A stretch of DNA of 26,804 bases, taken from assembly GCA_002315625.1 (NCBI GenBank), contig DCHH01000053.1, positions 1,306 to 28,109 of the forward strand, read 5' to 3'. Shown here piece after piece: positions 1 through 8,700 of the stretch. A program made the position numbers and the translations under genes. Within the stretch, counting starts at the first letter, position 1, and the number at the start of each line of letters is the position of its first letter. Source of the stretch: Bacteroidales bacterium UBA1757. GTDB lineage: Bacteria; Bacteroidota; Bacteroidia; Bacteroidales; UBA1402. Below the pieces are notes generated by a model that saw nothing but the letters and a program-made list of their open reading frames with translations, made no database searches and had not been told where the DNA came from.

Positions 1-420
1 GGAGGCATCTATGCTATTGGCTGGGCGGCAAACTATGCTCACAAGGTTGGCTGTCTGTATCTTGACGCACCGGTTTGTGACGTCTTCAGCTGGCCGGGAG
101 AGGATCGTCCCGAGTGGCAGACATTCCTCAATGCATGGGGACTGACACAGGAAACGGCCAAAGAGTTCGCCGCCAATCCGATTGACCTGCTTCCCGCTTT
201 GGCAGAGAAACGTATCCCAATCGTAATGGTGGCAGGCGAGAAGGACAAGACCGTCCCCTACAGCGAGAACGGTGCGGTTCTTGTCGAGCGGTACCGTGCA
301 ATGGACGGCGTGGTTGAAACGCTGCTCAAACCCAATTGTGACCATCACCCCCACAGCATGGAGGACCCTTCAGCCATTGTGGCCCTTCTGCTCAAATACT
401 ATCCTATAGCAGCCGACTGA
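1..420 (+). CDS. Alpha/beta hydrolase, 3' fragment (probable esterase)
   Basis: The reading frame is open from the first base of the window, so the N-terminus lies upstream and 139 residues are visible. The fragment starts with Gly-Gly followed by IYAIGWAANY, which fits the residues just after the nucleophile elbow (GxSxGG) of alpha/beta hydrolases; the nucleophile itself is outside the window. A later AGEKDKTVPY segment (about residues 79-88) supplies the usual catalytic Asp and its VPY context, and DHHPHSMEDP (about residues 114-123) the catalytic His region. The segment APVCDVFSWPG is typical of Bacteroidota PUL-associated hydrolases of this fold. The likely role is removal of acyl groups from a plant glycan, inferred from the neighbouring lyase and SGNH esterase; a peptidase-like S9 relative cannot be excluded. 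The next gene begins 16 bases downstream, so they are probably co-transcribed. Confidence 0.8.
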   Translation, partial: GGIYAIGWAANYAHKVGCLYLDAPVCDVFSWPGEDRPEWQTFLNAWGLTQETAKEFAANPIDLLPALAEKRIPIVMVAGEKDKTVPYSENGAVLVERYRAMDGVVETLLKPNCDHHPHSMEDPSAIVALLLKYYPIAAD

Positions 421-436
421 ACGGCATACAACTGTT

Positions 437-2758
437 ATGAAAAAAGAAAAGTCAATTACCCGTAAAACCGTGTGGGTCGTAATAGGAATTCTGGTACTGG
501 TCTCTATGGCAGATATTCTCGTGCACCAGTTTGTCGATAACGAGGGACCGATACACCGCCTTGAGGAGTTCAAGCTTACAGAGCACCCGATAGATCGTGA
601 GGCGGTTGTTACCCGCAACAATGTACATGTATATTCATTCGATTCACTTGCCTCACTGTCGGTTGGCAACGGAAACTTTGCATATACTTTTGATGCTACC
701 GGTTTACAGTCATTCCCGGAGCATTATGCAAAGGGTGTATCTTTGGGTACCCAGTCGCAGTGGGGGTGGCACAGCTTCCCCAACACCGAAGGCTATACTC
801 CAGAGGAGACATTCAAATCGTACAATTTTCGCGGAAAGGAAGAGCTCTATGCCGTTCAGTTCAAGGGATTCGGTCGTCAGAGAGATGCTTCCGAATATTA
901 TCGCGTGAATCCTCACCGCCTGCATCTGGGCTATATCGGACTTGAGATGACCGATGCGTCTGGCAATATTCTCGGCATGGGAAACATTAGCGAGGCCGAC
1001 CAGCAGCTGGATCTCTACAATGGCTGTGCAACGAGCAGTTTTACTGTCAATACTGCCAGCATTGAAGGAGCTATTGAAGGAGCAGCCGTCAGTAAGGATG
1101 TCGCAACCGAAGGATTTGATGTAAATACCGAGACTGCCTGCCATCCCGGCTATGATGCAGTCGCCTCGAAAGTGGTGTCGTCCGGGCTAAAGTGCGGTCA
1201 GCTGAAGATTCGCTGGATGTTCCCGTATGCAAAGGGCGGGCATGTTGATGATGCTACAGACTGGACACATCCCGAAAAGCATGTCACCGAAATAGTCTCA
1301 TCCGATTCAAACTCCGTGATACTCAAGCGTGTGCTTGATTCGGACGTCTATTATGTACAGGTGTCATGGACGGGAAATGCCACGTTTGAGAAGGCATCCG
1401 ACAGGCCCCATACATTTATCCTGACGTCATCAGATGACAGCATAACCTTTGTTACCGCCTTCGTTCCGGAACAGTCGAAACTGAGGGCCTGTGATTTCGA
1501 AACTGTGAAGTCTGCAGCCTCAGAGCATTGGAACGCTTTCTGGCAGCAGGGTGGTGCCGTGGATTTCTCAGCTTGTACCGACCCCCGTGCACCCGAACTG
1601 GAACGGAGGGTTATCCTGTCGGAGTACCTTATGGCCATACAGTGCGCAGGAATTTATCCTCCCCAGGAAACCGGTCTTACTTTCAACAGCTGGTATGGTA
1701 AATATCATCTTGAAATGCACTGGTGGCATGCCGCCCATTTCCCGTTGTGGGGAAAGGAAAAGTTGCTTGAGCCCAGTCTGGAGTGGTACAAGTCGGCAGC
1801 TCCATACGCCCGTACAATTGCTCAGCGTCAGGGGTTTGAAGGACTGCGCTGGATGAAGATGACTGACCCGTCGGCAATTGAGGCCCCCTCGTCAGTAGGT
1901 TCATTCCTCTTGTGGCAGCAGCCTCACTACATTTATCTGGCCGAGCTGATTCGCCGCAATCATCCGCAGGATATTACCATTTTGGACCGTTACAAAGACC
2001 TGGTGTTTGAATCGGCCGATTTCATTGCAAGCTTTCTGGATTATGATGCTTCGGCCGACCGCTATATATTACAAGGTGTAATTCCCGCACAGGAGACTCT
2101 CAAGGCAAGCGAGACAATCAATCCGCCGTTTGAACTGTCATATATGCACTATGCACTTAAAACCGCCCAAGAGTGGCGTGAGCGCTGCGGACTGGAGAAG
2201 AACGTGCAGTGGGAGACGATTCTTGACAAGCTTTCCCCATTGGCATACAATGATGACAAGCTCTACCTTGCAGCCGAAACGGCCATAGATACCTACAGGA
2301 ATATCGTCTTTACATCGGACCATCCGGCAGTACTGGGGGCACTTGGAGTGCTGCCAGACAACCGGCTTATCCGGGACGATATCATGTCGAATACTTTCGA
2401 CTGGATATGGGACAAATGGAACTGGGGCAAGACTTGGGGTTGGGACTATCCGATGACGGCTATGTGTGCCGCCCGACTGAACCGTCCCGACAAGGCTGTC
2501 GATGCCCTGCTTATGGACCGCCGTACGAATACCTACCTGCCCAACGGCCACAACTATCAGGACGACCGCCTGAGAATCTACCTTCCGGGTAACGGAGGTC
2601 TGCTGACGGCCGTAGCAATGATGTGTGCGGGCTGGGACGGAAAGACCGCCGGCAAGAGCCGCCGCCACGGCAAGGTGGAAACCCACGTCGGAGGCCCCGG
2701 CTTCCCCGACGACGGCACTTGGTACGTCCGCTGGGAAGGGCTTCAGCCTATGCCGTAA
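437..2758 (+). CDS. Six-hairpin glycosidase-like protein (GH65/GH95-type fold), membrane-anchored or exported
   Basis: 773 residues. The N-terminus is basic and followed by a hydrophobic stretch at about residues 11-30 with no lipobox Cys, so it is an uncleaved anchor or a signal peptide. An all-beta N-terminal half (about 50-330) contains SVGNGNFAYTFDATGLQ, a pattern seen at the start of GH65/GH95-like enzymes. The C-terminal half (about 380-720) looks like an (alpha/alpha)6 barrel, with KYHLEMHWWHAAHF around Glu426 and a PAQE segment ending at Glu553. These acidic residues are candidates for catalysis or substrate binding, but I cannot assign a CAZy family or a substrate. The expected role is hydrolysis of oligosaccharides in the periplasm or at the membrane. 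It lies directly between an esterase and a lyase module, which supports a role in glycan breakdown. Start ATG 437 gives the only sensible signal region. Confidence 0.75.
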   Translation: MKKEKSITRKTVWVVIGILVLVSMADILVHQFVDNEGPIHRLEEFKLTEHPIDREAVVTRNNVHVYSFDSLASLSVGNGNFAYTFDATGLQSFPEHYAKGVSLGTQSQWGWHSFPNTEGYTPEETFKSYNFRGKEELYAVQFKGFGRQRDASEYYRVNPHRLHLGYIGLEMTDASGNILGMGNISEADQQLDLYNGCATSSFTVNTASIEGAIEGAAVSKDVATEGFDVNTETACHPGYDAVASKVVSSGLKCGQLKIRWMFPYAKGGHVDDATDWTHPEKHVTEIVSSDSNSVILKRVLDSDVYYVQVSWTGNATFEKASDRPHTFILTSSDDSITFVTAFVPEQSKLRACDFETVKSAASEHWNAFWQQGGAVDFSACTDPRAPELERRVILSEYLMAIQCAGIYPPQETGLTFNSWYGKYHLEMHWWHAAHFPLWGKEKLLEPSLEWYKSAAPYARTIAQRQGFEGLRWMKMTDPSAIEAPSSVGSFLLWQQPHYIYLAELIRRNHPQDITILDRYKDLVFESADFIASFLDYDASADRYILQGVIPAQETLKASETINPPFELSYMHYALKTAQEWRERCGLEKNVQWETILDKLSPLAYNDDKLYLAAETAIDTYRNIVFTSDHPAVLGALGVLPDNRLIRDDIMSNTFDWIWDKWNWGKTWGWDYPMTAMCAARLNRPDKAVDALLMDRRTNTYLPNGHNYQDDRLRIYLPGNGGLLTAVAMMCAGWDGKTAGKSRRHGKVETHVGGPGFPDDGTWYVRWEGLQPMP

Positions 2759-2790
2759 TTCATGACTAATTTCTCTTTTTATATTAACCA

Positions 2791-2816
2791 GGGGAAGGTC
2801 AGAAACGGCCTTTCCC
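2791..2816 (+). promoter_or_regulatory. Intergenic RNA hairpin in the leader of the 944-aa gene
   Basis: Bases 2791-2800 (GGGGAAGGTC) pair with 2807-2816 (GGCCTTTCCC) to give a 10-bp stem with two G-U wobbles and a 6-base AGAAAC loop. It lies in the 74-base gap, 16 bases before the next ATG. No T-run follows, so it is not a standard intrinsic terminator. It could be a processing or mRNA-stabilising element, or an attenuator. I see no TAnnTTTG promoter in the gap. Confidence 0.6.
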
Positions 2817-2832
2817 ATAAAACAAACACTTT

Positions 2833-5667
2833 ATGAAAAAACTTTACTTGATTCTGATGGCTGCACTGATGTGTGTCGGTGTCGGCTACAGTGCGCAGAA
2901 GAAGGTGGCTTTCCTTTATGTGGAAGGTTACGGTGCGGGAAAGAACTCATGGACGGGTGACTTGGCCTCCGGCTACACCCCCACTGCAGACCCGGTCTAT
3001 AATGCTCTTGCAGCTACTTTTGACGTGACTGCTCTGCCTCAGGCTGACGGTACGGAAGCTGATTATGAGGCGCTTAGAAAGTACGATTGCGTTGTTCTTT
3101 CAGAGGCTATGTCGGGCGCCAAGACCATGTCAAACGGTCTGGTCAAGCTGGTAGGAACTGTTCCTGTTGTGGGTATGAAGGCTTTCAACTACACTTCGGG
3201 CCGTTGGGGCTGGGCCGCTCCCAGCAACCCTTCCACCAAGACCAGTGCCATTGTTGTCGAAACCGCTTTTAAAGACCATGCTCTCTTCAAGGGACTGGAT
3301 GCCAATCCAGACGGTTCTTTCACTTTGTATGATGAAACCGCTACTTTGAGCAGCAACCGTATTCAGGGTTTTGCTGAGTCGGCCATCATTTCCGGTGCTC
3401 CTATTGAAACCGACAAATTGTATGCCAAGGCCAGCGGAAGTGATTATATCTGTGTTCACGAAATTGCCAATGCCGGCGACTACAAGTATGTGCTGGTGAG
3501 CATGTCCAGCGACCATGCTCCTGCCATTAATGCCAACGGTCAGAAGATTATCGTCAATGCTGTCAACTATGTGACCAACAGCGACCCGGGTCCTGAAAAG
3601 AACCTCAGCATCGCCTATCTGTATGATTCTTCTTACAGTGGTTACTGCGGTATCGACAACGACCCGATTGCCAACAACACCAAGCTGGCCGAGCAGGACC
3701 TTGTCACCATTGATGTGAAGAATTTCACCAACCCCAGTGATTCATTGTTCCAGGACACTTTGGCTGCCCTGCAGAACTACGACCTGTTGGTTATTTCCGA
3801 GGCCCTTAGCAGCGGACAGCAGTTTGCCATCGCCTGCAAGGATCTTATCAACCGTGTCCCGATGCTCAACTTCAAGTCTTTCATCTACAAGAAAAAATGC
3901 TGGAGCGAAGGTGCCGGAGCAAATCCGTCTGACAAGGCTGCCAACAATGGTGGTGTTCCTTTCATCACTGTTCCTGCCGATTTCCGTGAAGATGCCCTCT
4001 TCAACGAAATAGAATTCGAATCGGACAGCATCATCACCCTTTTTGTCAATTACGATACGGCAACGGTCAAGAAGAATCTGGTTCAGGCCTATACCCTCAA
4101 TGCTGGCAGTATGTTCGAAAAAGATGACGTTCTGGCCCAGACTTCCTTCAAGGAAAAAAGCTTCAACGTTATCCACCGTCATGGTACGAAGAACATGTAC
4201 ATGCTGATTTCACTTTCTTCTGACGCTATGTTCCTCGAAGAGGAGAGCAATCTTTCCGAGTCTTGCCTCCAGCTTATCAACAATGCCGTTGACATTCTGG
4301 CCAAGACCAAGGCAAAAGTGACTCCCTGCGCTATCCCGACCATCAAGACTGTGAACGGCGACCAGGTTACAGATGTGATTCTGGCTTGCGCTACGGCTGA
4401 TGCTTCCATCTATTATACTCTGGACGGCAGCGAACCCACCGAGGCCAGCACTTTATACACTGATACCTTCCAGATTACGACCGACTCAACCGTCGTCAAT
4501 GCAATCGCCTACAAGCAGGGATTTGATGCCAGTGCTGTTACCAGTGCCATCATCCGCGTCTATAAGAAACCGGCTGTTCCTGCCATTAGCATTGCCAAGG
4601 AAGAAGGCAAGTCAACCGTTACTATTACTGCTGAGGCTGGTGCCACCATCTATTACAACTTCATGGGAAGTGATGCTGTTGAGCAGAGCGCCGTCTATTC
4701 AGCTCCGGTTGAAATCACTCGTCCGATGACAATTTCCGCTTTCGCTTATGTGGGGGCTGTCATTTCAGACCTCGTTTCCGAAGCTGTTGAAGTTCAGGGT
4801 GTTGACCCGACAACGCTCCGCGAGAACGAATTTGCTCGTTTCGATGCCAACGAAACCGATTGGTGGTGGGAGACAAAGGACGGCAACAGCAAGGTCGCCT
4901 ATTACATCAGCAAGAGCACAGCCCTCTCGATGTATGCTTCCATTGATACCATTATCGATCCTCAGACTGGTGACACCACCTATAACAAGCATCTCCGTGA
5001 TTTGATGGTCTGGCATCCGCAGAATGATTCAACCGGAACCATTGACAACGGTTGGGTAATCTTCTCAATGGGTCAGCTGATTCAGTGGGAGAACACCACT
5101 CCGGCTGCTGTCGTCGGTAAGGCTGGTGATGCCGCCTACAACTGCGACAAGCCCGAAGACCTGCTCTATCCGGCTACAAAGGGGCACATTACCTTCCAGT
5201 CTCGTTATAGCGGAGAAGGTTACAATGCCGGTATCTTATCGACCCAGAAGTTCCAGGGTCCGTTCGACATCGTAACCTGTGTTGGTAACAACAACAGCGA
5301 CGGTTCTGCTATTTCTCTGGCTCTTGCCGTTTCAGAGGATGGTGAGAACTGGGTTGAGCTTGATACTATGGGCGTTTCCTACTACAAGCGTTTCTGGACC
5401 ACTCATCGTACTGCTTACAATGAGAACAAGGAGGTTTATATTCGCGCTATGCAGGGTGGCGGCGGCACCAAGATTGCCGTTTATGACATCATTCTGTTCA
5501 ATAACAAGCCTACAGCCATCGAGCGCACCGTCGCTTCTGACGTTATTGCCACCGAGTACTTTGACCTGCGCGGTATGCGCCTGAATGCTCCGGCTACCGG
5601 CGTTACAATTGTCAAGTACATCCACGCCGACGGTCAGACTACTGCCGAGAAGGTTATCGTCAGATAA
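2833..5667 (+). CDS. Secreted multidomain protein: duplicated Rossmann-like (ThuA/GATase1-like) domains, chitobiase C-terminal domains, beta-sandwich, sorting tail
   Basis: 944 residues. A signal peptide is clear (cleavage probably after YSA, residue 21). Residues about 22-250 and 256-490 are two copies of one alpha/beta domain. Each carries a YD-hydrophobic-SEA motif (SEA at 90-92 and 322-324), followed by a VP strand, an aromatic-rich F-Y-W stretch and NPS. The fold looks like a flavodoxin/glutamine amidotransferase-type Rossmann domain related to ThuA, but this is inferred from pattern only. About 496-576 is a chitobiase/beta-hexosaminidase C-terminal-type domain (IYYTLDGSEPT), with a diverged second copy at 577-655 (IYYNFMGSD). 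About 660-895 looks like a secreted beta-sandwich, possibly carbohydrate-binding. The last 36 residues match the tail of the downstream lyase and resemble a type IX secretion signal. I recognise no catalytic domain. The likely role is surface-associated binding or processing of the PUL glycan. Confidence 0.8.
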   Translation: MKKLYLILMAALMCVGVGYSAQKKVAFLYVEGYGAGKNSWTGDLASGYTPTADPVYNALAATFDVTALPQADGTEADYEALRKYDCVVLSEAMSGAKTMSNGLVKLVGTVPVVGMKAFNYTSGRWGWAAPSNPSTKTSAIVVETAFKDHALFKGLDANPDGSFTLYDETATLSSNRIQGFAESAIISGAPIETDKLYAKASGSDYICVHEIANAGDYKYVLVSMSSDHAPAINANGQKIIVNAVNYVTNSDPGPEKNLSIAYLYDSSYSGYCGIDNDPIANNTKLAEQDLVTIDVKNFTNPSDSLFQDTLAALQNYDLLVISEALSSGQQFAIACKDLINRVPMLNFKSFIYKKKCWSEGAGANPSDKAANNGGVPFITVPADFREDALFNEIEFESDSIITLFVNYDTATVKKNLVQAYTLNAGSMFEKDDVLAQTSFKEKSFNVIHRHGTKNMYMLISLSSDAMFLEEESNLSESCLQLINNAVDILAKTKAKVTPCAIPTIKTVNGDQVTDVILACATADASIYYTLDGSEPTEASTLYTDTFQITTDSTVVNAIAYKQGFDASAVTSAIIRVYKKPAVPAISIAKEEGKSTVTITAEAGATIYYNFMGSDAVEQSAVYSAPVEITRPMTISAFAYVGAVISDLVSEAVEVQGVDPTTLRENEFARFDANETDWWWETKDGNSKVAYYISKSTALSMYASIDTIIDPQTGDTTYNKHLRDLMVWHPQNDSTGTIDNGWVIFSMGQLIQWENTTPAAVVGKAGDAAYNCDKPEDLLYPATKGHITFQSRYSGEGYNAGILSTQKFQGPFDIVTCVGNNNSDGSAISLALAVSEDGENWVELDTMGVSYYKRFWTTHRTAYNENKEVYIRAMQGGGGTKIAVYDIILFNNKPTAIERTVASDVIATEYFDLRGMRLNAPATGVTIVKYIHADGQTTAEKVIVR

Positions 5668-5694
5668 ACAATCTGATTTAACGAGAAAACCATA

Positions 5695-5726
5695 GGAGGA
5701 GGGGGTTTGAATGTACCCCTTCCTTC
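5695..5726 (+). promoter_or_regulatory. Purine/pyrimidine hairpin in the leader of the lyase gene
   Basis: Bases 5695-5705 (GGAGGAGGGGG) pair with 5716-5726 (CCCCTTCCTTC) in an 11-bp stem with two G-U pairs and a 10-base loop. It occupies the 84-base gap before the lyase start at 5752 and contains a strong Shine-Dalgarno-like run on its 5' arm, which would be sequestered when folded. No U-tract follows. It is the second hairpin of this kind in consecutive leaders (the other is at 2791-2816). Confidence 0.6.
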
Positions 5727-5751
5727 ACCAAGATTCCCCCAAGACAAAAAA

Positions 5752-8700
5752 ATGAAAAGATTACTGCTGATATTATATATAATGTGTGCCTTGGCGGCTC
5801 AGGCCGCCGACCAGCTGGCTTTCCCCGGAGCAGAGGGCTTCGGCCGGTTTGCCGTAGGCGGGCGCAACGGCTCGGTCTATCATGTTACCAACCTCAACGA
5901 CAGCGGCGCAGGTTCTCTGCGCGATGCCGTGAGCCAGCCGAACCGTATTATCGTCTTTGATGTCTCCGGCATTATCAGACTCCAGAGCCGCCTCATATTC
6001 AAGGATCATCTCTATGTAGCCGGACAGACAGCCCCGGGAGAGGGAATTACCCTTTATGGCAACGGAGTGAGCTTTTCCGATGCGAATGACATTATCGTCA
6101 GGTATATTCGTATCAGGATGGGTTCCGGTGGCGACTCGGGAAAAGACGCAGCGGGTATAGCCAACGGAACAAACATGATTTTCGACCACCTCAGCGTCAG
6201 TTGGGGCCTGGACGAGACTTTCAGCATCAACAATGACGGCAAGGGCAATTTGGGCGACATTACCATCCAGAACTCAATTATCAGCCAGGGACTGATGATT
6301 CACTCGGCCGGCGGTCTGATTCAGGCTGACCATATCACCATTTACAGGAACTTCTATGTCGATAACAGCACCCGGAATGTCAAGGTGAAGGGGACCAACC
6401 AGTATGTGAACAATCTGGTCTATAACTGGATGAACGGCTGTTACCTGATGGGCAGCGATTCCCAGGGACTCAGCTACTGCAACGCCACAAACAATCTTTT
6501 TATCAACGGACCGAGCGTAGGTGGCAATGCCTTTACCGGAGGTAATGCAAATTTCCATATCTATGCTGCCGACAACTGGCAGGACCGTGACCGCAATGGC
6601 AAATTTGACCCGTATGAAATTCCGGCAGGCGAATACTCGGGGCCACCCACATTTATGGATAAGCCATACGATTATCCTTTATTGCCTGCATGGAAGGGAA
6701 ATGAACTGATTGACAGCCTGATTCCGATAGTCGGAGCCTCGCTTCCATATCGTGACCCGGCCGATTTCTATGTCATTGACGAAGTGCTTTCCTTCGGTAC
6801 GAAAGGGGCTCTGATAGCCAAAGAGTCGGAATTGCCAATAGGTCTGCCTACAGTCTGGCCCCACCACAGCTTTGAAAAACCGGCAGACAGCGACAAGGAC
6901 GGTATGCCAGATGCCTGGGAGACGGCCAACGGCACTGACCCCCAAAAGGACGATGCCATGACACTTGCTGCCAACGGATATGCCAACATTGAAAATTACA
7001 TAAACTCCATTTCGGTGTCAGACCGTGCATTCTTTCTTCGTGTCCCATTCACGCTGGAACTGGAAGAATCGACACAAAGCAGTCTGAAGCTTGTCTGGAG
7101 AGACTACACGGAAGGGGAAGAGGGCTTTATTCTGGAGATGAAAGGGGCTGAAGGTTTTGCTGAGGTCGGCAGAACACCAGCCACTTCTTTGGAAATAAAA
7201 GGTCTGGAACCGGAAACCGCCTATACCTTCCGCGTCCGTGCCTACAAAGGGGAATCCTTTTCCGACTATTCGCCCGAACTGACAGTGAAGACCCAGCCCA
7301 AGTCTGTCCCGATGATTGACCTGGCCACATACAAGCCCGATTATACCTGGGCAGTCGGCAGCGGCGTATGGAATACCGTGGCGGAGAACTGGCTGGAAGG
7401 ACGTTATACCGATAGCAGCAATGTGCTGATTTCGCCCGATACGTTTTCTCTAATTGACATTGAAAAGAGTGTCAGTCCGAAGGCTGTAGTTCTGAATCCG
7501 ACGGCAACTGTTGTCCTGAATGGGGCGGCAATTGCAGGGAATGCCACATCAGTAAATCTTTTCGGCTCAGATACCCTTGACATGGGCTCCCCAGCTCATT
7601 CCTATACAGGTGCTACCGTCCTGCATGGTGGTATAATCAAGATTTCCAAACTGGCAAACGGCGGTGTGACCAGCAGCCTTGGAGCCTCGCAGGAATTTGC
7701 CCAGAACTGGATTTGGGACGGCGGCACATGGCTGTATTCCGGAGGAAATGCCTCAACCAACCGCAGTGCCAAGGTCTATCGCAATACGGTTTTCCAGAAC
7801 ACGGCCGGCAGCACCGTCACTATGAACGGGACGCTGGAGGGAACAGGCTCGGTAACATTCCGCGGCGGACAGATTACTGTAGCGACAACTACCTTTTTCG
7901 GATATACCGGCGAAACCCGTCTCGAGAATGGTGCCACCTTATATATGAGTACAACGGATGTGTCGAAAGCGGGACTTGGCTCCTCTTCGCGCCTGATCCT
8001 CTCAGGGGGAACCCTTAACACTAAAGGGGAGAGCGGCAACTATGAAACCTACTCATTTCCTATCATGGTTGAGGGGGGAGAAACGTCTGTAATTGCCCCG
8101 AATCGGAACTGCTCAATCGCCTCGAAGGTAAGCGGACTGGGAACTCTCCGTTTCGATGTGCCATACGTAAGAGAATATGTGACAGGCAATTGGGACGATT
8201 TTACAGGACGGCTGATTGCCCATGGAATCGGAACTGATAAGGATGGTACCCAGTTGATGCTCTACAACGGAAAGGGAATAGCCAATGCTCCCATAACCCT
8301 GACCGGCAACACCCGCATTGTGTGCTGGAAAGCCAGTGCAACCTATTCTCTGGGCGGTTTGTCTGGAGAATCTTCTACATTTCTTTCAGGCAGTAGCAAA
8401 AATACCGATAGCGGTACAATGACCTGGAAAGTGGGCGGAGCCAACACCGACGAAACCTTCAACGGGGTAATAGACAACCGTTGCAGCGCTTCCGGCCACA
8501 ATTGCACCGTCAACATTGTCAAGGAGGGTGACGGCGACTGGCGGCTGACGGGCACAAATATTTACAAGGGGACCACCCAGATAAATGGAGGCCGTCTCAT
8601 CATTAACGGAAAGAATAACGGAAACGGTGCCATCACAGTAAATGATGGTGGCACACTCTGCGGAACCGGTAGTGTTGCGGGCAAAGTGGGTGTGAACAAA

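Noticed and set aside
2791..2816. Hairpin as an intrinsic terminator
   Set aside because: No T-run follows the stem; the downstream bases are A-rich, and the next gene is co-directional.
2138..2818. 226-codon open frame on the minus strand
   Set aside because: Antisense to the glycosidase-like gene and the leader hairpin; no domain recognised.
5707..5751. TTG start for the lyase gene
   Set aside because: It would put 15 non-signal residues before a clear signal peptide and place the start codon in the loop of the hairpin; ATG 5752 is better.
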